Below, in pieces: positions 21,801 through 33,498 of a stretch of 64,000 nucleotides of DNA (within the stretch, counting starts at the first letter, position 1; each line of letters begins with the position of its first letter). The notes beneath the pieces were generated by a model. That model saw only the letters and a list, made by a program, of their open reading frames with translations, searched no databases and was not told the DNA's origin. The stretch lies in contig OX637352.1 of assembly GCA_951799405.1 (NCBI GenBank), positions 14,022,820 to 14,086,819 on the forward strand, in the 5' to 3' direction. The DNA is from Agapetus fuscipes (Eukaryota; Arthropoda; Insecta; Trichoptera; Glossosomatidae). The position numbers and the translations under genes were made by a program.

Positions 21801-23250
21801 TTATGTTAACAAGAGATGTATTCAAGCATAATAAGCAATAAAATTTGGGAGATTCTACCCAAGCCATAGAGAAAAAAAATGTCGAAATTTTCATAGTTAT
21901 ATGAAAAATCATATTTTTGCGATGGTAGATTGTGAAAAAACTAAATCATAGACTGTATTTTTTTACGACTGATTATGTTGACTAGGGATGTATTTAAGCA
22001 TAATCAGCAATAAAATTTGGGAGATTCTACCCAAGCCATAGAGAAAAAAAATGTCGAAATTTTCATAGTTATATGAAAATCATATTTTTGCGATGGAAGA
22101 TTGTGAAAAAACGAAAACATAGACTGTACTTTTTTACGATTGATTATGTTAACAAGAGATGTATTCAAGCATAATAATCAATAAAATTTGGGAGATTCTA
22201 CCCAAGCCATAGAGAAAAAAATTGTCGAAATTTTCATAGTCATATCAAAAATCATATTTTTGCGATGGAAGATTGTGAAAAAACGAAATCATAGACTGTA
22301 TTTTTTTACGATTGATTATGTTAACTAGGGATGTACTCAAGCATAATAAGTAATAAAATTTGGGAGATTCTACCCAAGCCATAGAGAAAAAAAATGTGGA
22401 AATTTTCAGAGTCATATGAAAAATCATATTTTTGCGATGGAAGATTGTGAAAAAACGAAAACATAGACTGTACTTTTTTACGATTGATTATGTTAACAAG
22501 AGATGTATTCAAGCATAATAAGCAATAAAATTTGGGAGATTCTACCCAAGCCATAGAGAAAAAAATTGTCGAAATTTTCATAGTCATATGAAAAATCATA
22601 TTTTTTGCGATGGAAGATTGTGAAAAAACGAAAACATAGACTGTACTTTTTTACGATTGATTATGTTAACAAGAGATGTATTCAAGCATAATAAGCAATA
22701 AAATTTGGGAGATTCTACCCAAGCCATAGAGAAAAAAATTGTCGAAATTTTCATAGTCATATGAAAAATCATATTTTTTGCGATGGAAGATTGTGAAAAA
22801 ACGAAAGCATAGACTGTATTTTTTTACGATTGATTATGTTAACTAGAGATGTATTCAAGCATAATAAGCAGTAAAATTTAGGAGATTCTACCCAAGCCAA
22901 AGAGAAAAAAAATGTCGAAATTTTCATAGTCATATGAAAAATCATATTTTCTGCGTTGGAAGATTGTGAAAAAACGAAAACATAGACTGTACTTTTTTAC
23001 GATTGATTATGTTAACTAGGGATGTATTCAAGCATAAAAAGCAATAAAATTTGGGAGATTCTACCCAAGCCATAGAAAAAAAATTGTCGAAATTTTCATA
23101 GTCATATGAAAAATCATATTTTCTGCGATGGAAGATTGTGAAAAAACGAAAACATAGACTGTACTTTTTTACGATTGATTATGTTAACTAGGGATGTATT
23201 CAAGCATAATAAGCAACAAAATTTGGGAGATTCTACCCAAGCCGAAGAGA
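18820..23250. repeat. 171-bp satellite array, left arm (about 26 units)
   Basis: The landmark GGGAGATTCTACCC recurs every 169-172 bp. Other fixed blocks are TTTTTTACGA(C/T)TGATTATG, CAAGCATAAT(A/C)AGCAATAAAAT and TTGCGATGGAAGATTGTG. Because 171 is a multiple of three, open frames run through several units on the minus strand; their repeated 60-90-residue translations have no domain and are not genes. The left-most units are more diverged. Confidence 0.92.
20640..22140. repeat. 343-bp higher-order (dimeric) repeat block
   Basis: Within the left arm two unit types alternate: one with GTTGACTAGGGATGTATTTAAG and AAACTAAATCATAG, the other with GTTAACAAGAGATGTATTCAAG and AAACGAAAACATAG. The pair repeats at 343 bp (171+172) about four times, with near-identical copies starting at 20804, 21147 and 21490. 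This indicates recent amplification of a dimer. Confidence 0.85.
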
Positions 23251-23300
23251 AAAAATTATGGGGATGCTTTCGAAATTGAAAGCCGTATGAATCCAGTTGG
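23245..23300. repeat. Inner inverted segment of the foldback-like element (left)
   Basis: ATTATGGGGATGCTTTC... through CCAGTTGGAAT matches, inverted, 26256-26310 (ATTATGGGAATGCTTTC... CCAGTTGGAAT). It shows that the two arms extend past the satellite arrays to the loop edge. Confidence 0.75.
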
Positions 23301-23548
23301 AATCTAACTTATCATAAATATTTTATTTTATTTTATTTTATTTAATCAAAAAAACCATTACCATTTATTTAAAAAGAACAGTCTGTGAGCTGTGAGTTCG
23401 CGTTCTGTAAGAACAAGATCATCGTCATCATCATACTCCCCGCTGAAGAAGCCCATCGTAGGAATGGTCGAAACGTCCGAAAGCTTCAGCTTCCACAGAC
23501 CACGGTTACCGATCCCGGAAAATATCACTCTATCAAAAATAGACCGTT

Positions 23549-26240
23549 TTTTTTTTTTTTTTTTTATTTCATAAACAATTTTTACAAGAAATATAAATCT
23601 TAAAAATTAAACATTTTTGTCCCGATAAACCAAAAAATTTCAGTTTGTCATCGGGTGCAACAATCAAATTAAAAAATATAAGTCTTAGTATTTAGTGCTA
23701 GTATGAAATAAAAAGTAAATTAAAGTTAAAATTAGGAGACAAGAGTAGAGTAAAAACACAAATATAGTTAAGGTAATTAATATAAAAAAGTTCTTTCTCC
23801 CAGCCAAATCTTCAAAGATATTATAATTTTATTAATGTTTGTAGATTCCTTTTTAAAGTCCTTTGGCAACAAATTAAATATTTTTGGCACAAGGTAATCC
23901 AACGTTCTTTGTCCATATTTGTTATTAATTCTTGGCACAACTAGTCCTTCATTAGATGTAAATCTTGTTTGGTACACATGCTCTAGTTTATTTTTATATT
24001 TATCATTAAACAATTGTTGACATATAATTATGTTCCATAGTATACCCTTAATAGGCAAGACATTTAATGATTGGAATAAAAATGGTATATTCTGCCTTTG
24101 GTTATACACATTTATGGGAGCAATTAATTTTAAGAGAGCATTTTGAACATTTTGTACATTTTTAATATTGGTGGCGCAAGAATGTCCCCATGCAGTGAGG
24201 CCGTATCTTATAATGGACTCGGCAAGCGATAAATATACCAATCTTAATGTAGGGAGCGGCAATATAAACTTTAACTTATATAATTGTCCAACAACAGATC
24301 TCAGTCGTTTGCACGTTTTTGAAGTATGTGTGTCCCACTTGAAGAAACAGTCAATTGTTACTCCTAGATAAGTATAATCGCTTACAATGTCAATATTTTC
24401 ACATAAACAAGTTCTACAATTATTGGTGACATGAAGGCATTCATAATTATGGGCTTTTATGGTTGGCACAGTACTAATTCTAGCATGAGGGGATCTAATA
24501 TGCATAATTTTAGTTTTTTTTGAATTAATTAAAAGACCTGCATCATGACACCAATTCTGCAGTTTATCAAAATCATTTTGTAACATTGTGTTACATTCAT
24601 CTAAATTCTCACTAGATATGACAAGTGCAGTATCATCCGCATATACATAATATTTTACATTTGAGAAAATATATTTAATAAAAGATACATAAATTATATA
24701 TAATATAGGGCCTAAAACAGATCCTTGCGGGACCCCAGCACTGATGTTCTTAATATCACTTTTAGATCCATCAATATTAACAGTCATGGTTCTGTTAGAG
24801 AGGTAATTTTCAAAGAGATGTAAAACTGGGCCTCTAATCCCTATGACATCTAAGTATCTAAGCAATTTTAAGTGATCAATTGTATCAAAAGCCTTGGAGA
24901 AGTCAATGAATAATACTAATACATGTTTTTTATTGTTTAATTCGTTATTAATATGATTGGAAAAACTTTGAAGTAGAATTTCTGTACTCCTACCCTTCTG
25001 AAATCCATATTGATTGGTATCCAGAATTTCAAATTTGTTAAGATATTGAGTCAACTTTGAGAAAATGTATTTTTCAAGTATTTTTTCAAGAGCAGGTAAT
25101 ATACTAATTGGCCTATAGTTTCCCATTACAGAGTGATCACCACCCTTGTAGATTGGTCTGATTAGGCTACATTTTAATTTCAGAGGAATTATTCCCTGGT
25201 TTATAATTGAGTTAATTAAATGTGTAACAAGAGGTCCCAATATTTCCACGTGTTTTTTTAAGTCAGTCATTCGGATAAGGTCAACTCCTGGTGTTTTAGA
25301 GTTTTTTGCAAGATTTATTATTTTTACAACTTCAGATAGTTTAGCTTTAGGTAAATAAAAGCTATGTGGAAGCATATCAGGCTCTGGACCAGCAATTTTT
25401 ATACTACAAACGTGCATTAACTGGGATACATTATCAGAGAAATACTTAGCAAATTCATTGGAAACACTTTCAATGCAATTATATTTGTTGTTTACAAAAT
25501 ATTTTTTTATAACTTCATCACAATTTGTTTTAGATTTTCTGCCTAAGATTTTGTTACATTCATCCCAGGTTTTTTTTATGTCCTTGAAACAATTCTTAAA
25601 TTTATCATTATAAAAAGTTAACTTTAATTTCAAAATTTTTTTGTTCAAGTAATTACGTATCGTTTTATACTCCTTTTCATAAAACTTATTACTAGGTGTA
25701 CTCTTCCATCTCCTAAATAAGATGTCTCTTTGTTTTATTTCCTGTAGAATCTCCCTATTTATCCAGTCTTTCGTAGCGTTAGGTCTATTTTTATTTTTAT
25801 GGCACCATGGAATTAGGCTTTCTTTATACAAATTATCAAAAGCATTACAAATTTTATAGTATAATAATTCGCAATCATTTTCTTCAAGAAGAGTATTCCA
25901 GTCAGTTTTAATAATATTACTATCTAACCGTTTTTGCGACATAATGAACATTGGTTTATTTTTGGCAACATTATCAGATTTATTATTCCGTCTATACTGA
26001 AAACTAATTGCTGTCGCATAATGGTCAGCTATAAGATATTCACATACACAAGCACGTATATTTACAGAGCAGAAACCACGCCCAACACTTACAGGATCAT
26101 TTGTTATATACCTCAAATAAATATGGTCAATACAAGATTTTGTAACAATATCATTGACTATTGCTTCTCTAGTTACATCAGAAATACATTTTACCATTCT
26201 TTATTATATATGGTAATGTTTTTTTTTTTATTAATTAAAA
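23549..26240 (-). pseudogene. 5'-truncated non-LTR retrotransposon (CR1/Jockey-like), RT frame open
   Basis: The open frame 23777-26197 (806 codons, minus) starts inside the apurinic endonuclease: CIDHIYLR (about residue 22) and the ADHYATAI motif (58-65) remain, and the rest of the endonuclease and ORF1 are missing. The reverse transcriptase follows with GNYRPISILP (359-368), FIDFSKAFDTIDH (430-442), GVPQGSVLGP (488-497) and YADD (519-522), then the thumb and a C-terminal segment. A run of T on the plus strand at about 23549-23567 is its poly(A) tail. The RT is uninterrupted, so the copy is young, but it cannot move alone. It occupies the loop of element 2. Confidence 0.88.
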
Positions 26241-26494
26241 TATAAAAAAAGTTAAATTCCAACTGGATTCACACAGCTTTCAAACTGGAAAGCATTCCCA
26301 TAATGAAATTAGATAATATTTTTAATATTTTGGATAGTTGGTGCATTAACACTGTAAAAATTTATCTTTTCTTTAGTTATTCAAACTCTGTTATATTTTC
26401 ACTGTTTCATTTTTTTAAGTTTTAGACACACACGTTTTCGATTACGCAGTAATCATCATCAGGTGGTAAAAATTATCGTTGTATATTTTTGAAC

Positions 26495-28690
26495 ATTTTC
26501 TTCTCTATGGCTTGGGTAGAATCTCCTAAATTTTATTGCTTGTTATGCTTGAATACATCCTTAATTAACATAATCAATCGTAAAAAAGTACAGTCTATGC
26601 TTTCGTTTTTTCACAATCTTCCATCGCAAAAAATATGATTTTTCATATGACTATGAAAATTTCGACAATTTTTTTCTCTATGGCTTGGGTAGAATCTCCC
26701 AAATTTTATTGCTTATTATGCTTGAATACATCTATTGTTAACATAATCAATCGTAAAAAAGTACAGTCTATGTTTTCGTTTTTTCACAATCTTCCATCGC
26801 AGAAAATATGATTTTTCATATGACTATGAAAGGTTCGACAATTTTTTTCTCTATGGTTTGGGTAGAATCTCCCAAATTTTATTGATTATTATGCTTGAAT
26901 ACATCCTTAGTCAACATAATCAGTCGTAAAAAAATACAGTCTATGATTTAGTTTTTTCACAATCTTCCATCGCAAAAATATGATTTTTTATATAACTATG
27001 AAAATTTCGTCATTTTTTTTCTCTATGGCTTGGGTAGAATCTCCCAAATTTTATTGCTTATTATGCTTGAGTACATCCCTAGTTAACATAATCAATCGTA
27101 AAAAAATACAGTCTATGATTTCGTTTTTTCACAATCTTCCATCGCAAAAATATGATTTTTGATATGACTATGAAAATTTCGACAATTTTTTTCTCTATGG
27201 CTTGGGTAGAATCTCCCAAATTTTATTGCTTTTTATGCTTACATACATCCCTAGTTAACATAATCAATCGTAAAAAAATACAGTCTATGATTTCGTTTTT
27301 TCACAATCTTCCATCGCAGAAAATATGATTTTTCATATGACTATGAAAATTTCGACAATTTTTTTCTCTATGGCTTGGGTAGAATCTCCCAAATTTTATT
27401 GCTTATTATGCTTGAATACATCTCTTGTTAACATAATCAATCGTAAAAAAGTACAGTCTATGTTTTCGTTTTTTCACAATCTTCCATCGCAAAAATATGA
27501 TTTTTCATATGACTATGAAAATTTCGACAATTTTTTTCTCTATGGCTTGGGTAGAATCTCCCAAATTTTATTGCTGATTATGTTTGAATACATCCCTAGT
27601 CAACATAATCAGTCGTAAAAAAATACAGTCTATGATTTAGTTTTTTCACAATCTTCCATCGCAAAAATATGATTTTTCATATAACTATGAAAATTTCGTC
27701 ATTTTTTTTCTCTATGGCTTGGGTAGAATCTCCCAAATTTTATTGCTGATTATGTTTGAATACATCCCTAGTCAACATAATCAGTCGTAAAAAAATACAG
27801 TCTATGATTTCGTTTTTTCACAATCTTCCATCGCAAAAAATATGATTTTTGATATGACTATGAAAATTTCGACAATTTTTTTCTCTATGGCTTGGGTAGA
27901 ATCTCCCAAATTTTATTGCTTATTATGCTTGAATACATCCCTAGTTAACATAATCAATCGTAAAAAAATACAGTCTATGATTTCGTTTTTTCACAATCTT
28001 CCATCGCAAAAAATATGATTTTTGATATGACTATGAAAATTTCGACATTTTTTTTCTCTATGGCTTGGGTAGAATCTCCCAAATTTTATTACTGATTATG
28101 CTTGAATACATCCCTAGTCAACATAATCAATCGTAAAAAAATACAGTCTATGATTTAGTTTTTTCACAATCTTCCATCGCAAAAATATGATTTTTCATAT
28201 AACTATGAAAATTTCGACATTTTTTTTCTCTATGGCTTGGGTAGAATCTCCCAAATTTTATTGCTGATTATGCTTGAGTACATTCCTAGTCAACATAATC
28301 AGTCGTAAAAAAATACAGTCTATGATTTAGTTTTTTCACAATCTTCCATCGCAAAAATATGATTTTTCATATAACTATGAAAATTTCGACATTTTTTTTC
28401 TCTATGGCTTGGGTAGAATCTCCCAAATTTTATTGCTCAATATGCTTGATTACATCTCTAGTTAACATAATCAATCGTAAAAAAATACAGTCTATGATTT
28501 CGTTTTTTCACAATCTTCCATCGCAAAAAATATGATTTTTCATATGACTATGAAAATTTCAGTATTTTTTTTCTCTATGGCTTGGGTAGAATCTCCCAAA
28601 TTTTATTGCTGATTATGCTTGATTATGTTACTAGTTAACATAGTCAGTAGTAAAATTGTAGTGTCTATGTTTTAGTTTTTTCAATAATTT
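26495..28690. repeat. 171-bp satellite array, right arm (about 13 units, inverted)
   Basis: Same satellite as 18820-23250 but on the opposite strand (GGGTAGAATCTCCC, CATAATCAATCGTAAAAAA). It has half as many units as the left arm, so the arms are unequal. The outermost unit near 28600-28690 is diverged. Confidence 0.92.
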
Positions 28691-28929
28691 GCATTTTACT
28701 AAAAGTGCTCTAGTTATTGATTGCCGAGATTTTTATTACATTTTATTTAATTTTGTAATAGATTATTGTATAATTATTCATTTGGTATAGTTTTATAAGT
28801 ACTTTTTATAGTTTTATTGCTTTTTAATTAAGTTTAAATTATTTATTTTTTAATATGGGGAATTTTTGTTCAACCGTCAGGCCATCCCAACTGTCAGGCT
28901 GGCACCTGTCAGGCTGTCTTCACACCGGT

Positions 28930-29001
28930 CGTGAGCCTGACACCTGCCAGCCTGACAGTTAGGGAAAATTGAATTTCCCCACATAATAAAAATAATAGGG
29001 T
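28930..29001. repeat. Remnant end of a third foldback-type element
   Basis: After the CGTGAGCCT duplication the sequence reads GACACCTGCCAGCCTGACAG, then TTAGGGAAAATTGAATTTCCCC, the same subterminal style as elements 1 and 2. With the ACCGGTGTGAAGACAGCCTG at 16124-16143 it suggests that elements 1 and 2 landed in an older relative. Confidence 0.5.
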
Positions 29002-29747
29002 AATAGGGTATTTGCAATAGTGAGGAATATGATAAAAAGTATATTATTTTGATGGATTTCGAAAAATCAAATAATAATATTTTGATTTGAAGCCGAAAAT
29101 ATTTTTTTTCGATTTTATATTTAAAAAAGAAAATACAGAAATTTGGACAAGTTTTTAAACGGATATGAGATATGCTTCTTCTATTTCCGGTGCTGTGACG
29201 TCATATGTTGACGTCACCAAACCCGGAAATCTCGGTCCTACGGCTCGTTGTAATGAGCTTCTCTCGTTTTGGAAGAGGCGCTGATGTCGGTTGTTTAAGA
29301 TACTAAAAGGATCATGTGCTTTAATAAATATATTTGTTCAAGTTTTGGGTCAATGAAGGCAGATATTAGGAAATATAAAATACAGGAATCTGTAAAATTT
29401 ATAACTCCACTGGTTAATGAAATTTTGTATAAATCGCCGTGTCTAATTCATGGTCAAATTATAAAGTGAAATATTATTACTACGCTCGCTCTGCATGTAG
29501 CAAAAACTTGCCATTTCCGTTCAGTTTGCCCCACCCCACTCCTTCACCCCCCGCGGCCACCATCAACCCACGCGGAGTAAAAATGTTTGTCGTCGATCTA
29601 AAAAACGTGAAATATTCATTAAAAAGGACAATATATTAAATCGCTGCAAGTTTTCCTCGTAGAGAAGGTAATATTACACTTATTATTATATGGTGAAGTT
29701 CATTTCAAACATCGGATACGATATTTTATCATATTGTTTTTTTGCAG

Positions 29748-29929
29748 GTGGGATGCATGTTTTTCTCGACCAGAAAATTTCAAGCCGCAGGAAAAAGCGA
29801 TCCAGGAAGTGTCTCAACCTGAACCAATGTACGTGTATTGCAATAAACATGTATTGCCGCTTCCACTTCGAAGAAAACTTTATTAGAAATCCGTCGGAAA
29901 GATTATATGGACCGCTACTCATAACATGA
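29748..29929 (+). pseudogene. THAP-domain C-terminal half remnant
   Basis: After a splice-acceptor-like TTTTTTTGCAG (ends 29747) the frame includes RKCLNLNQC and then YCRFHFEENFIRNPSERL. C-x2-H-F followed by a hydrophobic stretch is how THAP domains close their zinc site. The matching first half (C-x2-4-C) is seen at 103-174 and 41932-41982 but not here. Probably a decayed exon. No catalytic residues of a P transposase are seen. Confidence 0.4.
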
Positions 29930-29964
29930 CGTGTTATTTTATTCATTCGCTGAACGCTGCTTAT

Positions 29965-30035
29965 GTTCTACGCTGGGAACCGAACTCAAGACCTTCGGAT
30001 ATTGAGTGGTGGCGTCAACCACTAGACTGTACACC
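29965..30035 (-). mobile_element. tRNA-like SINE fragment
   Basis: Read on the minus strand, ACAGTCTAGTGGTTGACG and then CTTGAGTTCGGTTCCCAGC resemble A and B boxes at tRNA spacing. No intact cloverleaf and no anticodon I can assign with confidence. Confidence 0.45.
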
Positions 30036-30399
30036 GGTGAAATATGTGAAGAAATGTTTTGTGATTTTGTGTTGTGATTTTGGAGAAAAGTGTCAAAATA
30101 AATATTTGTTACTACAATAATTGCTAACCAAGGTCCTTACATAGGTAAGTAGTTTATGTTATATTTCTGATACATTAGATTTCAAAAACATATAATTTTC
30201 TGTATGTTATCTTGTATCTTATCTGCTAATAAATGAAACACGTAAATATTCACTTTTTTTATTTTTTGTACGAAATGGGAGTAGGTATGGAATAATAATA
30301 TGAGATAATATTATAGGAGCATGGCATAGCGCGTATGTATGAGTGCACTAACACACTCTCACGTACACGCACACGTCGTGGTTCGCGCTCGTTACATTA

Positions 30400-30864
30400 T
30401 GGGGCTTCCACACGCTTGCCTCAAACGCCTTGAGTCAAGGGCTTGCAAGCTCTTGGAAAACCAAACAGGGTCATCCACACGCTTGTGCGTGCGTCTGTGT
30501 GTGTTAGAATAAGCAAGCATGGCGGACGTCCAGCTTTTAGCTATAACATTTGGATAAACTTATTTTTATTTAAAAAAAAAACAAAACAAAAAGAGAGAAA
30601 CTAAAAAGAAACGAATAATTCGGCAAAGACGATGGTGGATGATCAAAATTCATAGAAACCGTACCGCACCAGAATGCGCGCGCACAAGTATGTGTGTGCC
30701 TGGCATGCGCATGCGTGAATTCCCTTTGACTTGCGTCAAAAAACCGACTCTGGTCGGATCGGCGACAAGCTGAGCCAAGGCGGCTTAAGCCACGCCCCCA
30801 GCTGAGCCAAACGGCCGTCCACACGCTCGACTTGGCTCGACTTGGCAAGCGTGTGGATGCCCCA
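30400..30864. mobile_element. 465-bp MITE with TGGGGCTTCCACACGCTTG ends
   Basis: Left end TGGGGCTTCCACACGCTTG, right end the inverse of TGGGGCATCCACACGCTTG. TTA is duplicated at 30397-30399 and 30865-30867. It is longer than its 174-bp relatives (1107-1280, 33626-33799). ATGGCGGACGTCCAGC at about 30519 opens a short frame that soon stops. It may be a less-deleted derivative of the parent element. Confidence 0.8.
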
Positions 30865-31389
30865 TTACGTGACGCTAGTATCTCTAGCCTGATATAATTA
30901 TTATTATTAAACCGGAAATACAAATATATATTAGGAACTCAGTTCTCTATAAACCTATACTCTGTGGACGTCACTTTCTTTTATTGACATTCCATACTCT
31001 GCTGACATGTGTTGTTGACAACAGAAACAAATGAAAATAACAGAAACAAATGAAATGTTTTTAAAGAAACACACAAACTTCTTGAAAAAACAACAGCCTC
31101 AACGGTGTAAACATTAAAAAGCGATGTTTGAATGACATGAATGTGAGGGCTGTCAGTTGATACGGCGATGTTTACAAGACCGTGACGTCACGCGAGAAAA
31201 TTTCATCTAGTAGCGTTTTGGCGCGAAAATTCAAAAGTCGATTTTAAAATGCTTATAACTTTGCTAAAAATACAACTAAAATAAAAATTCAAGAAGTTTT
31301 GGGCTAATAAAGCATAAACAAATTTAAATCACAAAAAAAATAAAAATGTGAAAATACCCTATTGCAGTGGTAGGGAAAACGGTTGAAAA

Positions 31390-31891
31390 CAGTGTTGCCA
31401 CCTTAGCCCTTTTGGGGCTAGATCTAGCACTTTTTACTGTAGGTGAACTCGTTGTTTAATGATTTAGCCCGAAAAGGGCTATCTAGCCCTTTTCATTTAC
31501 TTAAAAATATTGTACGAAAATCTGAAATTTGCGCCATGCTAACATCGCGATAACATCGAACTTTCGCAATTTTTGTCATAATATATATATATATATATTT
31601 TTTTTTGGTAGATATACCATTTGTTCGATTATGGCAACTAAATGATTCTAAACGCAAAATTTGTTAATTTTAGTTTGTAAAATAACTAATATTTTTATTT
31701 TTGAACCTAATTTTGAAAAAAATTATTGTGATTCAAACTAAAAAATAAATACATAAGTAATTGAAATCATTAGTCCAGGTGTTTTTTTAGCCTTTTTTTA
31801 CACCGACTCTTTTTGTGCTCCTTTTAGCCCGATCTAGCCCTTTTTAGCTTCTTCAATTGCCCCCATTACTAAAACTAAGGTGGCAACACTG
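31390..31891. mobile_element. hAT-type MITE (502 bp)
   Basis: The ends read CAGTGTTGCCACCTTAG inward. GTTGAAAA is duplicated at 31382-31389 and 31892-31899. CAG ends and an 8-bp duplication are diagnostic of hAT. The body repeats AGCCC/GGGCTA blocks and has no frame. A solo end of the same family lies at 42215-42250. Confidence 0.85.
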
Positions 31892-31915
31892 GTTGAAAAT
31901 AATATGGTTGTGTAG

Positions 31916-33322
<1,407 letters not shown>

Positions 33323-33498
33323 GTGTAGAGTACATTTCAAGGATCACAACTATAATTTTTTAAGTTGTAAAAATAAAGATATTATTGATAATTTTGAGAA
33401 ATAAAATGCGGAGAATTTGAATCCCGCCAAAAAAGCAATGTAAACGGCTGGGGACGTGTGTTGTCATTTTGACGACAAACGTCGCTGTCAAACTGACT

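Larger units (their letters stand above)
18575..28929. mobile_element. Foldback-like satellite element 2 (10.4 kb, 9-bp target duplication)
   Basis: The ends read ACCGGTGTGAAGACAGCCTG inward from both sides, followed by ACAGGTGC(T/C)AGCCTGACAG. CGTGAGCCT is duplicated exactly at 18566-18574 and 28930-28938. Inside are two 171-bp satellite arrays in opposite orientation (18820-23250 and 26495-28690). Inverted unique segments (23245-23300 vs 26256-26310) flank a central loop with a 5'-truncated LINE. Inverted satellite arms, central loop and 9-bp duplication are the foldback layout. No transposase of its own is visible, so it is presumably moved in trans. Confidence 0.8.
29218..30966. mobile_element. 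P-like (THAP-bearing) insertion with 8-bp duplication
   Basis: Bounded by GACGTCAC duplications, with the empty site visible at 59064-59072. It starts CAAACCCGG and ends CTCTGTG; the last ~65 bases recur at 1018-1077. It contains a THAP-like second half (29748-29929). An 8-bp, palindromic, GC-rich target and a THAP segment point to the P superfamily, but I cannot see good terminal inverted repeats or the rest of a transposase, so the class is provisional. A Harbinger-type MITE (30400-30864) is nested inside. Confidence 0.5.
29002..31363. mobile_element. AATAGGGTATTT MITE split by a later insertion
   Basis: 29002-29217 plus 30967-31363 together match the uninterrupted ~600-bp element at 58857-59456 along its length. 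The ends read (C)AATAGGGTATTT inward. The break is at GACGTCAC, which is duplicated (29210-29217, 30967-30974). The element contains CGGTGCTGTGACGTCATATG and a long AT-rich body, with no frame. Confidence 0.8.

Noticed and set aside
19744..27618. Repeated 60-97-codon frames (translations like MIFHITMKISTFFFSMAWVE) on alternating strands
   Set aside because: They follow the 171-bp satellite; because 171 is divisible by three, frames cross units. No domain, and the strand flips with array orientation.
30570..30923. 117-codon minus-strand frame
   Set aside because: It lies within and across the end of a MITE; low-complexity and no domain.
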